Part shown: in pieces, positions 15,239 through 22,287 of the stretch | Layout: every line of letters starts with the position of its first letter | Position numbering within the stretch: the first letter of the stretch is position 1 | DNA from: CABRXV01 sp900754955 | GTDB taxonomy: Bacteria > Actinomycetota > Coriobacteriia > Coriobacteriales > Eggerthellaceae | Assembly: GCA_902475005.1 (NCBI GenBank) | Contig: CABRXV010000016.1 | Location: forward strand, 1-32,744 | Length of the DNA stretch: 32,744 bases | Direction: 5' to 3' | Position numbers and translations under genes: made by a program | The notes under the pieces: generated by a model | The model's database searches: none | The model's input: the letters and a program-made list of their open reading frames with translations, nothing else | What the model was told of the DNA's origin: nothing

Positions 15239-16852
15239 ATGGCGAAGCACATCTTTGTTACCGGCGGCGTGGTTTCCTCGCTCGGCAAGGGCATCACGGC
15301 CGCATCGCTCGGGCACCTGCTCAAGGCGCGCGGCTACAAGGTCACCATGCAGAAGATGGATCCGTACCTCAACGTGGATCCGGGCACCATGAGTCCGTAC
15401 CAGCACGGCGAGGTGTTCGTCACCGAGGACGGTCACGAAGGCGATCTCGATCTCGGCCACTACGAGCGCTTCATCGACGAGAACCTCACGCGCGAGAGCA
15501 ACTTCACCCAGGGTTCCATCTACCAGACCCTCATCGCCCGCGAACGCCGCGGCGACTTCCTCGGCGGTACCGTGCAGGTGATTCCGCACGTCACCGAGGC
15601 CATCAAGGAGCGCGTGCGCCGCGCGGCCGACCAGAGCGGCGCCGACATCGTCATCTCCGAGATCGGCGGCACCATCGGCGACATCGAGAGCCAGCCGTTC
15701 ATCGAGGCGGCGCGCCAGTTCAAGAAGGAGAAGGCGCCGGGCGAGGTGCTGTTCGTCCATGTGACGCTCGTGCCCTACATTGCCGCAGCCCACGAGGTGA
15801 AGACCAAGCCCACCCAGCATTCGGTGAAGGAGCTGCGCTCCATCGGCGTGCAGCCCGACTTCATCGTGTGTCGTTCCGACCATGAGATCACCGACTCCGT
15901 GCGCGAGAAGATCGCGCTGTTCTGCGACGTGGCGGTTGAGGACGTGCTCGCCTGCACCGACGCGCCGTCCATCTACGAGGTGCCCTTCGGGCTGTACGAC
16001 CAGCACTTCGACGAGCGGGTGCTCGACAAGCTCGGTCTCGAGCGCCTCACGGCCGATCTGACGGCCATGCGCACGTTCCTCGACGACGCGGCGCGCTGCA
16101 CCGAGCAGGTCGACATCGCCGTGGTGGGCAAGTACGTGAGCCTGCCCGACGCGTACCTTTCGGTGGTTGAGGCGCTCAAAGCAGCGGGTGTGCACAACGG
16201 CTGCCACGTTGCGGTGCACCTCATCGACGGCGAGACGCTTGATGCGTCGAATGCCTCGCAGGTGCTCGGCGCGATGGACGGCGTCCTCGTGCCGGGCGGT
16301 TTCGGCCAGCGGGCCTTCGAGGGCAAGATCTGCGCAGTGCGCTACGCGCGTGAGCAGGGAGTTCCCTTCCTCGGCATCTGCCTCGGGCTCCAGGCGGCGG
16401 TATGCGAGTTCGCGCGCGATGTGGCAGGCATCGAGGGCGCCACGTCGGCCGAGTTCGACCCCGAGGCCGCCCACCCCGTTATCGACCTCATGCCCGAGCA
16501 GGAGGACGTGGAGGACAAGGGCGGCACGATGCGTCTCGGTGCCTATCCCTGCAAGGTGGCGGAGGGCACGCGTGCATGGGAGGCGTACGGCGAGCCGGTC
16601 ATCTACGAGCGCCATCGCCACCGCTTCGAGGTGAACAACGCCTACCGCGATCGCCTCGTGGCGGGCCTCGTCATCTCGGGCACCTCGCCCGACGGCCGTC
16701 TCACCGAGATGATCGAGCTCCCCGACCATCCCTGGTTTGTAGCGAGCCAGGGTCATCCCGAGTTCAAGAGCCGTCCTACCCGGCCCCACCCCCTGTTCCG
16801 AGAGTTCGTGCGCGCCGCCCATGCGCGTCGCGCACGGCGAACGGGGGAGTAG
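15239..16852 (+). CDS. pyrG: CTP synthase
   Basis: PyrG aminates UTP to CTP with glutamine and ATP, the last step of pyrimidine nucleotide synthesis. The 537-residue protein has the N-terminal synthetase domain (KHIFVTGGVVSSLGKGITAA with the SLGKG ATP loop at 14-18, MDPYLNVDPGTMSPYQHGEV, ISEIGGTIGDIES) and the C-terminal class I glutamine amidotransferase domain, with nucleophile Cys381 in GICLGLQ and His506/Glu508 in QGHPEFKSRP. The start ATG at 15239 begins the conserved MAKHIFVTGG; GGGAAGG lies eight bases upstream. The open frame continues 73 codons further upstream, but that sequence has no family match. Confidence 0.97.
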   Translation: MAKHIFVTGGVVSSLGKGITAASLGHLLKARGYKVTMQKMDPYLNVDPGTMSPYQHGEVFVTEDGHEGDLDLGHYERFIDENLTRESNFTQGSIYQTLIARERRGDFLGGTVQVIPHVTEAIKERVRRAADQSGADIVISEIGGTIGDIESQPFIEAARQFKKEKAPGEVLFVHVTLVPYIAAAHEVKTKPTQHSVKELRSIGVQPDFIVCRSDHEITDSVREKIALFCDVAVEDVLACTDAPSIYEVPFGLYDQHFDERVLDKLGLERLTADLTAMRTFLDDAARCTEQVDIAVVGKYVSLPDAYLSVVEALKAAGVHNGCHVAVHLIDGETLDASNASQVLGAMDGVLVPGGFGQRAFEGKICAVRYAREQGVPFLGICLGLQAAVCEFARDVAGIEGATSAEFDPEAAHPVIDLMPEQEDVEDKGGTMRLGAYPCKVAEGTRAWEAYGEPVIYERHRHRFEVNNAYRDRLVAGLVISGTSPDGRLTEMIELPDHPWFVASQGHPEFKSRPTRPHPLFREFVRAAHARRARRTGE

Positions 16853-16944
16853 CGCCTCGGGGCGGAAGCGCGATCGGCGGCGGGACGCCTCGATGCGCCC
16901 CGCCCTCGCGCGCCGCCTCGCCGCTGCGCGCGTTCCCGTTGCAT

Positions 16945-16950
16945 TACAAT
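16945..16950 (+). promoter_or_regulatory. Probable -10 (TACAAT) for xerD
   Basis: TACAAT lies 31 bases before the xerD ATG in the 129-bp pyrG-xerD gap, which is otherwise featureless. There is no convincing -35 at 17 bp. Confidence 0.4.
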
Positions 16951-16981
16951 GGCACGGTCGAACCGAGGCGGGAGCGTGCGC

Positions 16982-17896
16982 ATGATCGAGGGGCTCATAA
17001 GCGAGTACATGGCCTACCTGCGCGTTGAGCGCGGCTGCTCCGCGCACACCATCGAGGCCTACGCGCGCGACCTCGGGGCGTACGCGTCCTATCTTGAGGA
17101 GGAGGGCGTCTCCGACGTGGCGCGCATCGATCGCTCCCACTTGGCCGCCTTCGAGACCGGCTTGTCTGCGCAAGGCTACGCGCCCGCTTCCGTCAAGCGC
17201 CGCATGTCGGTGGTCAAGGGGTTTCACCGCTACCTCGTGCGCGAAGGCTACACGCGGCGCAACCCCGCCGACGCCGTTGCGCTGCCGAAGGTTCCCGAGC
17301 GCCTGCCCGACGTACTCTCGATCGAGCGGACGGCGGCGCTGCTCGACGCCTGCGACGATTCCACGCCTGCGGGGTTGCGCGACCGCACAATTCTCGAGGT
17401 TCTCTACGGATGCGGACTGCGCGCGAGCGAGGCGAGCGGGCTCGATCTGGGCAACCTGTATCTCGACGAGGGATTCCTGCGCATCTTCGGAAAGGGGAGT
17501 AAAGAGCGCATCGCGCCTGTGGCGGGCGTGGCGGCGACGTGCCTGCAGCGCTACTGCGACGAGGCGCGTCCCGTGTTCGCCGCCCGCGCGCGCACGGTGC
17601 GCCCCTCCGACGCCGCGGCCGTGTTTCTCAACGCGCGCGGCGGCCGTCTCACGCGGCAGACCATCCACCGCATCGTCGCCGAGGCGGGGCAGCGCGTTGG
17701 CATCGAGGGGCTGCACCCCCACACGCTGCGCCACTCCTTCGCCACGCATCTGCTCGAGGGCGGTGCCGACCTGCGCGTGATCCAGGAGATCCTCGGGCAC
17801 GCCGACGTCTCCACCACGCAGATCTACACCCACATCGACCGCACGCACCTCCAGGCTGAATACCTCGCCGCCCACCCGCGCGCCCACGCGCGCTGA
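16982..17896 (+). CDS. xerD: Tyrosine recombinase XerD (chromosome dimer resolution)
   Basis: XerD acts with XerC at dif sites to resolve chromosome dimers. The 304-residue protein has the N-terminal SAM-like core-binding domain (EYMAYLRVERGCSAHTIEAY) and a complete catalytic set: Arg147 (CGLRASEAS), Lys171 (GKGSKER), His247 and Arg250 (HTLRHSFATHLLEGG), His273 (LGHADVSTTQIY) and nucleophile Tyr282. GGGAG lies seven bases before the ATG. A solo recombinase of this type could also be a Firmicutes/Actinobacteria-style XerD working with a partner elsewhere; no integrase-like DNA or attachment repeats adjoin it. It directly precedes the regulatory region of the division operon. Confidence 0.88.
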   Translation: MIEGLISEYMAYLRVERGCSAHTIEAYARDLGAYASYLEEEGVSDVARIDRSHLAAFETGLSAQGYAPASVKRRMSVVKGFHRYLVREGYTRRNPADAVALPKVPERLPDVLSIERTAALLDACDDSTPAGLRDRTILEVLYGCGLRASEASGLDLGNLYLDEGFLRIFGKGSKERIAPVAGVAATCLQRYCDEARPVFAARARTVRPSDAAAVFLNARGGRLTRQTIHRIVAEAGQRVGIEGLHPHTLRHSFATHLLEGGADLRVIQEILGHADVSTTQIYTHIDRTHLQAEYLAAHPRAHAR

Positions 17897-17900
17897 CGCG

Positions 17901-18172
17901 CCCCACGCCCCACTCCGCCCCACGGCCGTGGCACCTGTCGGCCCGTCTTGCGCTTTCGCGCCCGTCCCGCCGCCCCGTCTTTCCGCGCCGCACGTCTCCT
18001 GCTCCCGCCCACACCGCCCCACGCCTCACGCCCCCACACCGCCCCACGGCCGTGTGGCGCTTCGCTCGCGGGCCCGCGCGCGGCGTTGTGGGGGAAGTGT
18101 GTGGGCCTTGTTGCCGCGCTGTGAAGCCGCATGTGCCGAAAAACCATCCCACACCGCCCCACACCGCCCCCG
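17901..18172 (-). repeat. Arrays of GTGGGG-type boxes at 10-bp spacing, including a 23-bp direct repeat
   Basis: Reading the minus strand, GTGGGG or one-mismatch boxes occur at 17923-17918 and 17913-17908 (10-bp step, with another at 17906-17901); at 18047-18042 and 18037-18032 (step 10); at 18022-18017 and 18012-18007 (step 10); and at 18162-18157 and 18152-18147 (step 10), with a degenerate box at 18172-18167. On the plus strand the unit reads CCCCAC(A/T)CCG. A 23-bp element occurs twice with one mismatch (17908-17930 and 18032-18054), each ending in a palindrome, CACGGCCGTG. The box equals the one in the mraZ promoter further on. Confidence 0.75.
18007..18106 (+). repeat. Possible long-range nested stem in the xerD-mraZ gap
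   Basis: 18007-18014 can pair with 18099-18106 (8 bp), and inside it 18031-18037 with 18088-18094 (7 bp). The pairing exists because GTGGGGG/GTGTGGGC boxes on the plus strand (18088-18106) face the CCCCAC boxes. It may be a structured transcript end or a by-product of boxes in both orientations. Confidence 0.35.
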
Positions 18173-18224
18173 CGCCGTTTCGGTCGCCGCGATCAGGGAA
18201 TTCCTCCATGCCGCGCAGTATGCG

Positions 18225-18340
18225 CTATCTAGGCGGCTTTCTTAAACCATATACAACATATAGTGTCTATACCGAACGTAGTTTCCTAAAACACAGCAAA
18301 GTGCAGGCATTTTGACTTTCGGTGCACTCATGCCGAAACC
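18225..18340. promoter_or_regulatory. AT-rich island with perfect inverted repeat upstream of mraZ
   Basis: Within very GC-rich DNA this stretch is AT-rich. It contains a perfect 5-3-5 inverted repeat, TATAG-TGT-CTATA (18259-18271), and a pair GGCAT (18306-18310) / ATGCC (18330-18334). TATAGT could be a -10, but no matching -35 is seen. It is a probable protein-binding or promoter site, unassigned. Confidence 0.35.
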
Positions 18341-18379
18341 CGCATTTTGTGCCTCAAATTTCGACGAAATCACGTCGTT

Positions 18380-18411
18380 GTGTTGCATTGTGGGGCATCG
18401 TGGGGTAGGAT
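18380..18411 (+). promoter_or_regulatory. mraZ (dcw operon) promoter with MraZ boxes in the spacer
   Basis: TTGCAT (18383-18388) and TAGGAT (18406-18411) are separated by exactly 17 bp. The spacer holds GTGGGG at 18390-18395 and again at 18400-18405, a 10-bp step, and a degenerate GTGTTG at 18380-18385 continues the phase upstream. In E. coli, MraZ binds TGGG direct repeats of the same 10-bp period upstream of its own operon. The leader to the mraZ ATG would be about 80 bases. Confidence 0.65.
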
Positions 18412-18500
18412 GCAGGACATGGAAACCTACCTTGTCGGGATTTTGAAACGCAGCATCAATTCAACTCAATCCCACAAGAAACGCAATCCGGAGAGGGTAC

Positions 18501-18977
18501 ATGTCCGAAGCTGTCAAACAGGAGGAGCTGAGCCGCGACCCGCATACGCCGGTCGATCTCAACGGCAGGTTCAACTTCAAGGTTGACAGCAAGGGCCGTG
18601 TCGCCCTCCCCGCGAAATTCCGCAAGGTGCTTTCCAAGGATCTCATCGTAACGCCCGACCCGCGTGACGAGTGCCTGTACGTGTTCGAGGTGCCCGCCTT
18701 CAACAACTGGGTGGAGACCCTGTTCAGGGACAAGTTCGGCGGCTACAAGAGCACCGACGCCCTGCAGGTGAAGCTCCGTCGCAAGCTGAAGGCCCGCGCG
18801 AGTGACGTCTCCGTCGATACGGCGGGGCGCATCATGCTCACGCCCGAGGCGCGCGACACGGTCGACATCGACAAGGACGTCGTCATCGTGGGCAACACGG
18901 GTTACTTTGAGATCTGGGATGCGAAGCGTTACGAGCAGGACGACGAAGACGTCGACCTGAAGCTGTTCTACAGCTAA
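18501..18977 (+). CDS. mraZ: Transcriptional regulator MraZ
   Basis: MraZ is a DNA-binding repressor encoded first in dcw clusters. The 158-residue protein has two SpoVT-AbrB-type half-domains marked by DSKGR (29-33; VDSKGRVALPAKFRKVL) and DTAGR (106-110; VDTAGRIMLTPEARDTV), and it ends in an acidic stretch (YEQDDEDVDLKLFYS). The N-terminal extension of about 20 residues before LNGRFNFKVD makes it slightly longer than the usual 140-150. GGAGAGG sits a few bases before the ATG. It is the first gene of the operon and its likely operator lies in the promoter upstream. Confidence 0.93.
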   Translation: MSEAVKQEELSRDPHTPVDLNGRFNFKVDSKGRVALPAKFRKVLSKDLIVTPDPRDECLYVFEVPAFNNWVETLFRDKFGGYKSTDALQVKLRRKLKARASDVSVDTAGRIMLTPEARDTVDIDKDVVIVGNTGYFEIWDAKRYEQDDEDVDLKLFYS

Positions 18978-18995
18978 GCGTAAGACGTGAGCGTA

Positions 18996-19964
18996 ATGAC
19001 AAACGAATACCGGCATATTCCGGTTCTGCTGGCCGAGTGCCTCGAGCACCTCAAGCTCGGGGAAGGGGACGTGTTCCTCGATGCAACGCTCGGTTTTGCG
19101 GGACACTCCTTCGAGGCTGCGCAGCGCTTGGGCTCAAGCGGCGTGCTCATCGGCATCGACCAGGACGAGGTGGCCCTCTCATCGGCCGCCGCGAAACTCG
19201 GCTCGATCCCCGAGGAGCGCCGTCCCGAGCTCCAGCTCCTCCGCGGCAACTTCGGAGACATGGATGACCTGCTCGTCGAGGCGAAGGTCCCCGGCATCGA
19301 TGCGGTGCTGTTCGACCTCGGCGTCTCCTCCGTGCAGATCGACACGCCGTCAAGGGGCTTCACCTTCAAGGAGGACGGCCCGCTCGACATGAGGATGGAT
19401 CCGGGTAACCAAACCACAACTGCGGCAGAGATCGTCAACACCTTAAATGCAGCTGATCTCGCCCGGATTATCCGAGCGAACTCGGACGAGAAGTGGGCGC
19501 GTCGCATCGCCGACTTCATCGTGGAGGCGCGCAAGAACGGCCCGATCGAAACGAGCAGCCAGTTGGTCGACATCATCAAGGCGGCCATCCCGGCGTCGGC
19601 GCGTCGCGCAGGCGGTCATCCGGCGAAGCGGACCTTCCAGGCGCTTCGGATTGAAGTCAACTCGGAGCTGACCGTTCTGCGTCGGGGGCTCGACGCGGCG
19701 GTCCGCTGGCTCAATCCGGGCGGCCGCATCGTGGTGATCAGCTACCACTCGCTCGAGGACCGCATCGTCAAGGATACGTTCGCCTCGTTCGCGAATCGCT
19801 GCAGCTGCCCCCCCGACCTGCCGCTTTGCGTCTGCGGAAAACAGCCGGTGCTCGAGATCGTCACGCGCAAGCCTCAGCTTCCGACATCCGCCGAGATCGA
19901 ACGCAATGCGCGTGCCCGCAGCGCCAAGCTGCGCGTCGCGCGGAAGCTGCCGATTTCGTCATAG
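18996..19964 (+). CDS. rsmH: 16S rRNA (cytosine-1402 N4) methyltransferase RsmH
   Basis: RsmH (MraW) methylates N4 of C1402 in the ribosomal decoding centre. The protein starts MTNEYRHIPVLLAECLEHL and shows the SAM motif FLDATLGFAGHS (27-38). Further hallmarks are FDLGVSSVQIDTPSRGFTFKEDGPLDMRMD, RIADFIVEARKNGPIETSSQL, KRTFQALRIEVNSEL and VVISYHSLEDRIVKDTF; a zinc-like Cys cluster (CSCPPDLPLCVC) and KPQLPTSAEIERNARARSAKLRVA close it. Here the usual GGGHS is FAGHS. ATG 18996 and GTG 18987 are both possible and neither has a strong ribosome site, so coupling to mraZ (18-bp gap) is likely. Confidence 0.95.
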   Translation: MTNEYRHIPVLLAECLEHLKLGEGDVFLDATLGFAGHSFEAAQRLGSSGVLIGIDQDEVALSSAAAKLGSIPEERRPELQLLRGNFGDMDDLLVEAKVPGIDAVLFDLGVSSVQIDTPSRGFTFKEDGPLDMRMDPGNQTTTAAEIVNTLNAADLARIIRANSDEKWARRIADFIVEARKNGPIETSSQLVDIIKAAIPASARRAGGHPAKRTFQALRIEVNSELTVLRRGLDAAVRWLNPGGRIVVISYHSLEDRIVKDTFASFANRCSCPPDLPLCVCGKQPVLEIVTRKPQLPTSAEIERNARARSAKLRVARKLPISS

Positions 19965-20020
19965 CAGAATACGAGGTGCCCGCTTAACACACCGCAAACG
20001 AAGCAGAAGGGGGGTAGGAC

Positions 20021-20485
20021 TTGAGCGCTCAGGTCGCATACGATTACTACGCGCAGCCCGCGTACGAACGCGAACGCGTTGCGCGTCCCGACATCACCGT
20101 CGTGCCCGGCCGCCGTCGCCAGGCCGCCCCGCAGCCCTCTGCCCATCCCGCGGTGCTCATCGCCAAGGTGGTGCTGGCAGCACTCGTGGTCTTCGCCCTG
20201 CTCGGCGTCGTGCGCATCACGCTCAGCTCAGCTGCGGCGATGACGTCCATCGAATCGAACGAACTCTCCAACCAGATCGAAGCGGCGCGTACCGAGGGCA
20301 ATCAGCTCGAGGTCGCCCAGTCGACGCTGTCGAACCCTGCGCGCATCAAGTCGCAGGCCGAGGCGATGGGCATGGCGGCTCCGACCGAGACGGTGGTGCT
20401 CGATCTTTCCGGCGACGTGGTAGTAACCGACGACGCCGGCAGCCTTTCGCTTTCCGGAAGCGTCGCAGCGGCGGCGCAGGGTTAG
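20021..20485 (+). CDS. ftsL: FtsL/DivIC-like septal membrane protein
   Basis: The 154-residue bitopic protein has a cytoplasmic Arg/Pro-rich head, one membrane helix (VLIAKVVLAALVVFALLGVV, about 45-65), then a coiled coil (IESNELSNQIEAARTEGNQL) and the FtsL/DivIC-type NPARIKSQAEAMGM. Between rsmH and ftsI this is the place of ftsL, whose product joins FtsQ/DivIB in the complex that activates FtsW-FtsI. The start is TTG at 20021, supported by AAGGGGGG seven bases upstream. The tail beyond MGM is Ala/Ser-rich and of no known role. Identity rests on layout and position, since FtsL sequences diverge strongly. Confidence 0.8.
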   Translation: MSAQVAYDYYAQPAYERERVARPDITVVPGRRRQAAPQPSAHPAVLIAKVVLAALVVFALLGVVRITLSSAAAMTSIESNELSNQIEAARTEGNQLEVAQSTLSNPARIKSQAEAMGMAAPTETVVLDLSGDVVVTDDAGSLSLSGSVAAAAQG

Positions 20486-20497
20486 TCGGAGGACCCC

Positions 20498-22276
20498 ATG
20501 ACGCAGCGTCCTCGCAGAGGGGAAGGCGCCCGGAATCGTCGCGCGAGCAGCGCGCGTCGCGGAGGCGCCGACCATAACCGATCATCTCTCAGCGGCTCCC
20601 TGGGGAGCCGCTTTGCCGTTCTCTCCGAGGCGATGGGCTCGCATCGTGTGGCGATCGTCGCCGTGGTGTTCTTCATCCTTGCAGCGGTGTTCTTCCTCAG
20701 GCTTTTCCAGCTTCAGGTGATCCTCCACGACGACTATTCGGCGAAGGCCGAGAAATCGCGCTCGATCGAGTACCCCGTACAAGCGCGGCGCGGCACGATC
20801 TACGACCGCAACGGCGTGGTACTCGCCACGAGCGTCGAGTCGACCACGATCACGTGCGACCCGACCAAGGTGACCGATGCGCCTTATGCGGCCTCCAAGA
20901 TCGCCGAGATCCTCGGCGGCGAGGCGGCCGACTACGAGAAGACCCTCACGGCCGATTCGACGTTCGGCTACATCAAGCGCCAGGTCGACGTGGACGTGGC
21001 GGATCAGCTCAAGAGCCTCAACATCACGGGCCTCTACTTCGAGACGGAGTGGCGGCGCGAGTACCCCAACGGGGCGGTCGGCGGCCAGGTGGTCGGCTAC
21101 TGCAACATAGACGGCGAGGGCATCACCGGCCTCGAGCTGCAGTACAACGACATCCTCGCGGGCACCGACGGCTACTACAAGTCCGAACGCGGCGAGGACG
21201 GCATGCCCATCCCCGACGCCGTCATCGAGAACACGCCCGCCGTCGACGGCCAGGACATCATGGTGTCGATCGACATCAAGCTGCAGGACAGCGTCGAGCA
21301 GGCGCTCGCCGCCGGCGTCGAGCCGCTCAAAGCCGAGGGCGGCAGCTCGGTGGTGATGGACGCCGAGACGGGCGAGATCTATGCGGTGTGCTCGCTGCCC
21401 TACATGGACCCGTCCAACATGAGCGAGTCCGAGGTGGGGTCCGACACAGTCAAGGCGATATCCGAGGCGTTCGAGCCGGGCTCCATCTTCAAGTCGGTCT
21501 CGGCGCTCGCCGTGCTCGAGAGCGGCGTGATGACGCCCGAGGACACCCTCTTCTGCCCCGCATCCATTCAGGCCGACGAGTACACGGTGTCCGACGCGCA
21601 CGAGCGCGGCGACGAGACGATGTCGCTGCGGCAGATCCTCGACAACTCGTCGAACGTCGGCATCTCGCTCGCGGTGGAGAAGATGGGCTTCGACGGCCTC
21701 GTGGAGATCATCGACCGCTACCACCTCAACGAGAAGACGGGCGTGGACTATCCCGGCGAGTCGTCGGGCTACATGCAGGACTTCAACACGTGGGCGAAGA
21801 TCACGGGATACAACGTGAGCTTCGGCCAGGGCATCTCGTGCACCCCGCTCCAGATGACGCGCTTCTACGCCGCGGTCGCCAACGACGGCACCATGGTCAC
21901 GCCGCACTTCCTCATCTCGCTGCCGCAGAGCGGCGAGCGCCCCACCTACGAGACCGAGCAGGTCGACGACAACCAGGCGGCGATCGAGAACCTCAGGAGC
22001 ATGATGCGCACGGTGGTGACCGAGGGCACCGGCAAGGACGCCAACATCGAGGGCTACGACGTGGTGGGCAAGACGTCCACCGCCGAGATCGCCGAGGGCG
22101 GCACGTACCTCAAGAACGTGTACAACCTGTGCTTCACGGGCTTCATCGACAACTCGTCGAGCTCGTTGGTATGTTTTGTGAGCGCGAGCAGGGTTTACGG
22201 CGGGGGTTCGGTGGCCTCTATTTTTAACGATATAATGTCCAATGCCATAGAGCAGTACAACATTGTTCCGGAGTGA
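20498..22276 (+). CDS. ftsI: Division-specific class B penicillin-binding protein (FtsI/PBP3-type transpeptidase)
   Basis: FtsI crosslinks septal peptidoglycan with FtsW. The 592-residue protein has an Arg-rich cytoplasmic head (about 1-47), a signal-anchor helix (AIVAVVFFILAAVFFLRLFQ) and the PBP dimerisation domain (ARRGTIYDRNGVVLA). In the transpeptidase domain the nucleophile is Ser329 in GSIFK (SxxK, Lys332), SxN is SSN at 384-386, and the third motif reads K525-T-S-T instead of the usual KTGT. The serine in the third motif is unusual. Everything else (YNVSFGQGISCTPLQMTRFYAAVANDG) is canonical. No PASTA repeat is attached. The start ATG lies 12 bp after ftsL; GGAGG upstream supports it. 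Confidence 0.93.
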   Translation: MTQRPRRGEGARNRRASSARRGGADHNRSSLSGSLGSRFAVLSEAMGSHRVAIVAVVFFILAAVFFLRLFQLQVILHDDYSAKAEKSRSIEYPVQARRGTIYDRNGVVLATSVESTTITCDPTKVTDAPYAASKIAEILGGEAADYEKTLTADSTFGYIKRQVDVDVADQLKSLNITGLYFETEWRREYPNGAVGGQVVGYCNIDGEGITGLELQYNDILAGTDGYYKSERGEDGMPIPDAVIENTPAVDGQDIMVSIDIKLQDSVEQALAAGVEPLKAEGGSSVVMDAETGEIYAVCSLPYMDPSNMSESEVGSDTVKAISEAFEPGSIFKSVSALAVLESGVMTPEDTLFCPASIQADEYTVSDAHERGDETMSLRQILDNSSNVGISLAVEKMGFDGLVEIIDRYHLNEKTGVDYPGESSGYMQDFNTWAKITGYNVSFGQGISCTPLQMTRFYAAVANDGTMVTPHFLISLPQSGERPTYETEQVDDNQAAIENLRSMMRTVVTEGTGKDANIEGYDVVGKTSTAEIAEGGTYLKNVYNLCFTGFIDNSSSSLVCFVSASRVYGGGSVASIFNDIMSNAIEQYNIVPE

Positions 22277-22287
22277 GGATCGCCATT

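Noticed and set aside
15086..18022. A 978-codon minus-strand open frame
   Set aside because: It is antisense to pyrG and xerD, which have full sets of catalytic motifs; the frame has no recognisable domain.
17901..18172. CRISPR-like repeats
   Set aside because: The units are 10 bp with 4-bp spacers, there are no unique spacers of 30 bp or more, and no cas genes are nearby.
18347..18586. A short frame across the mraZ promoter
   Set aside because: It has no ribosome site, overlaps the promoter boxes and the mraZ start in another frame, and its second half is a shadow of mraZ.
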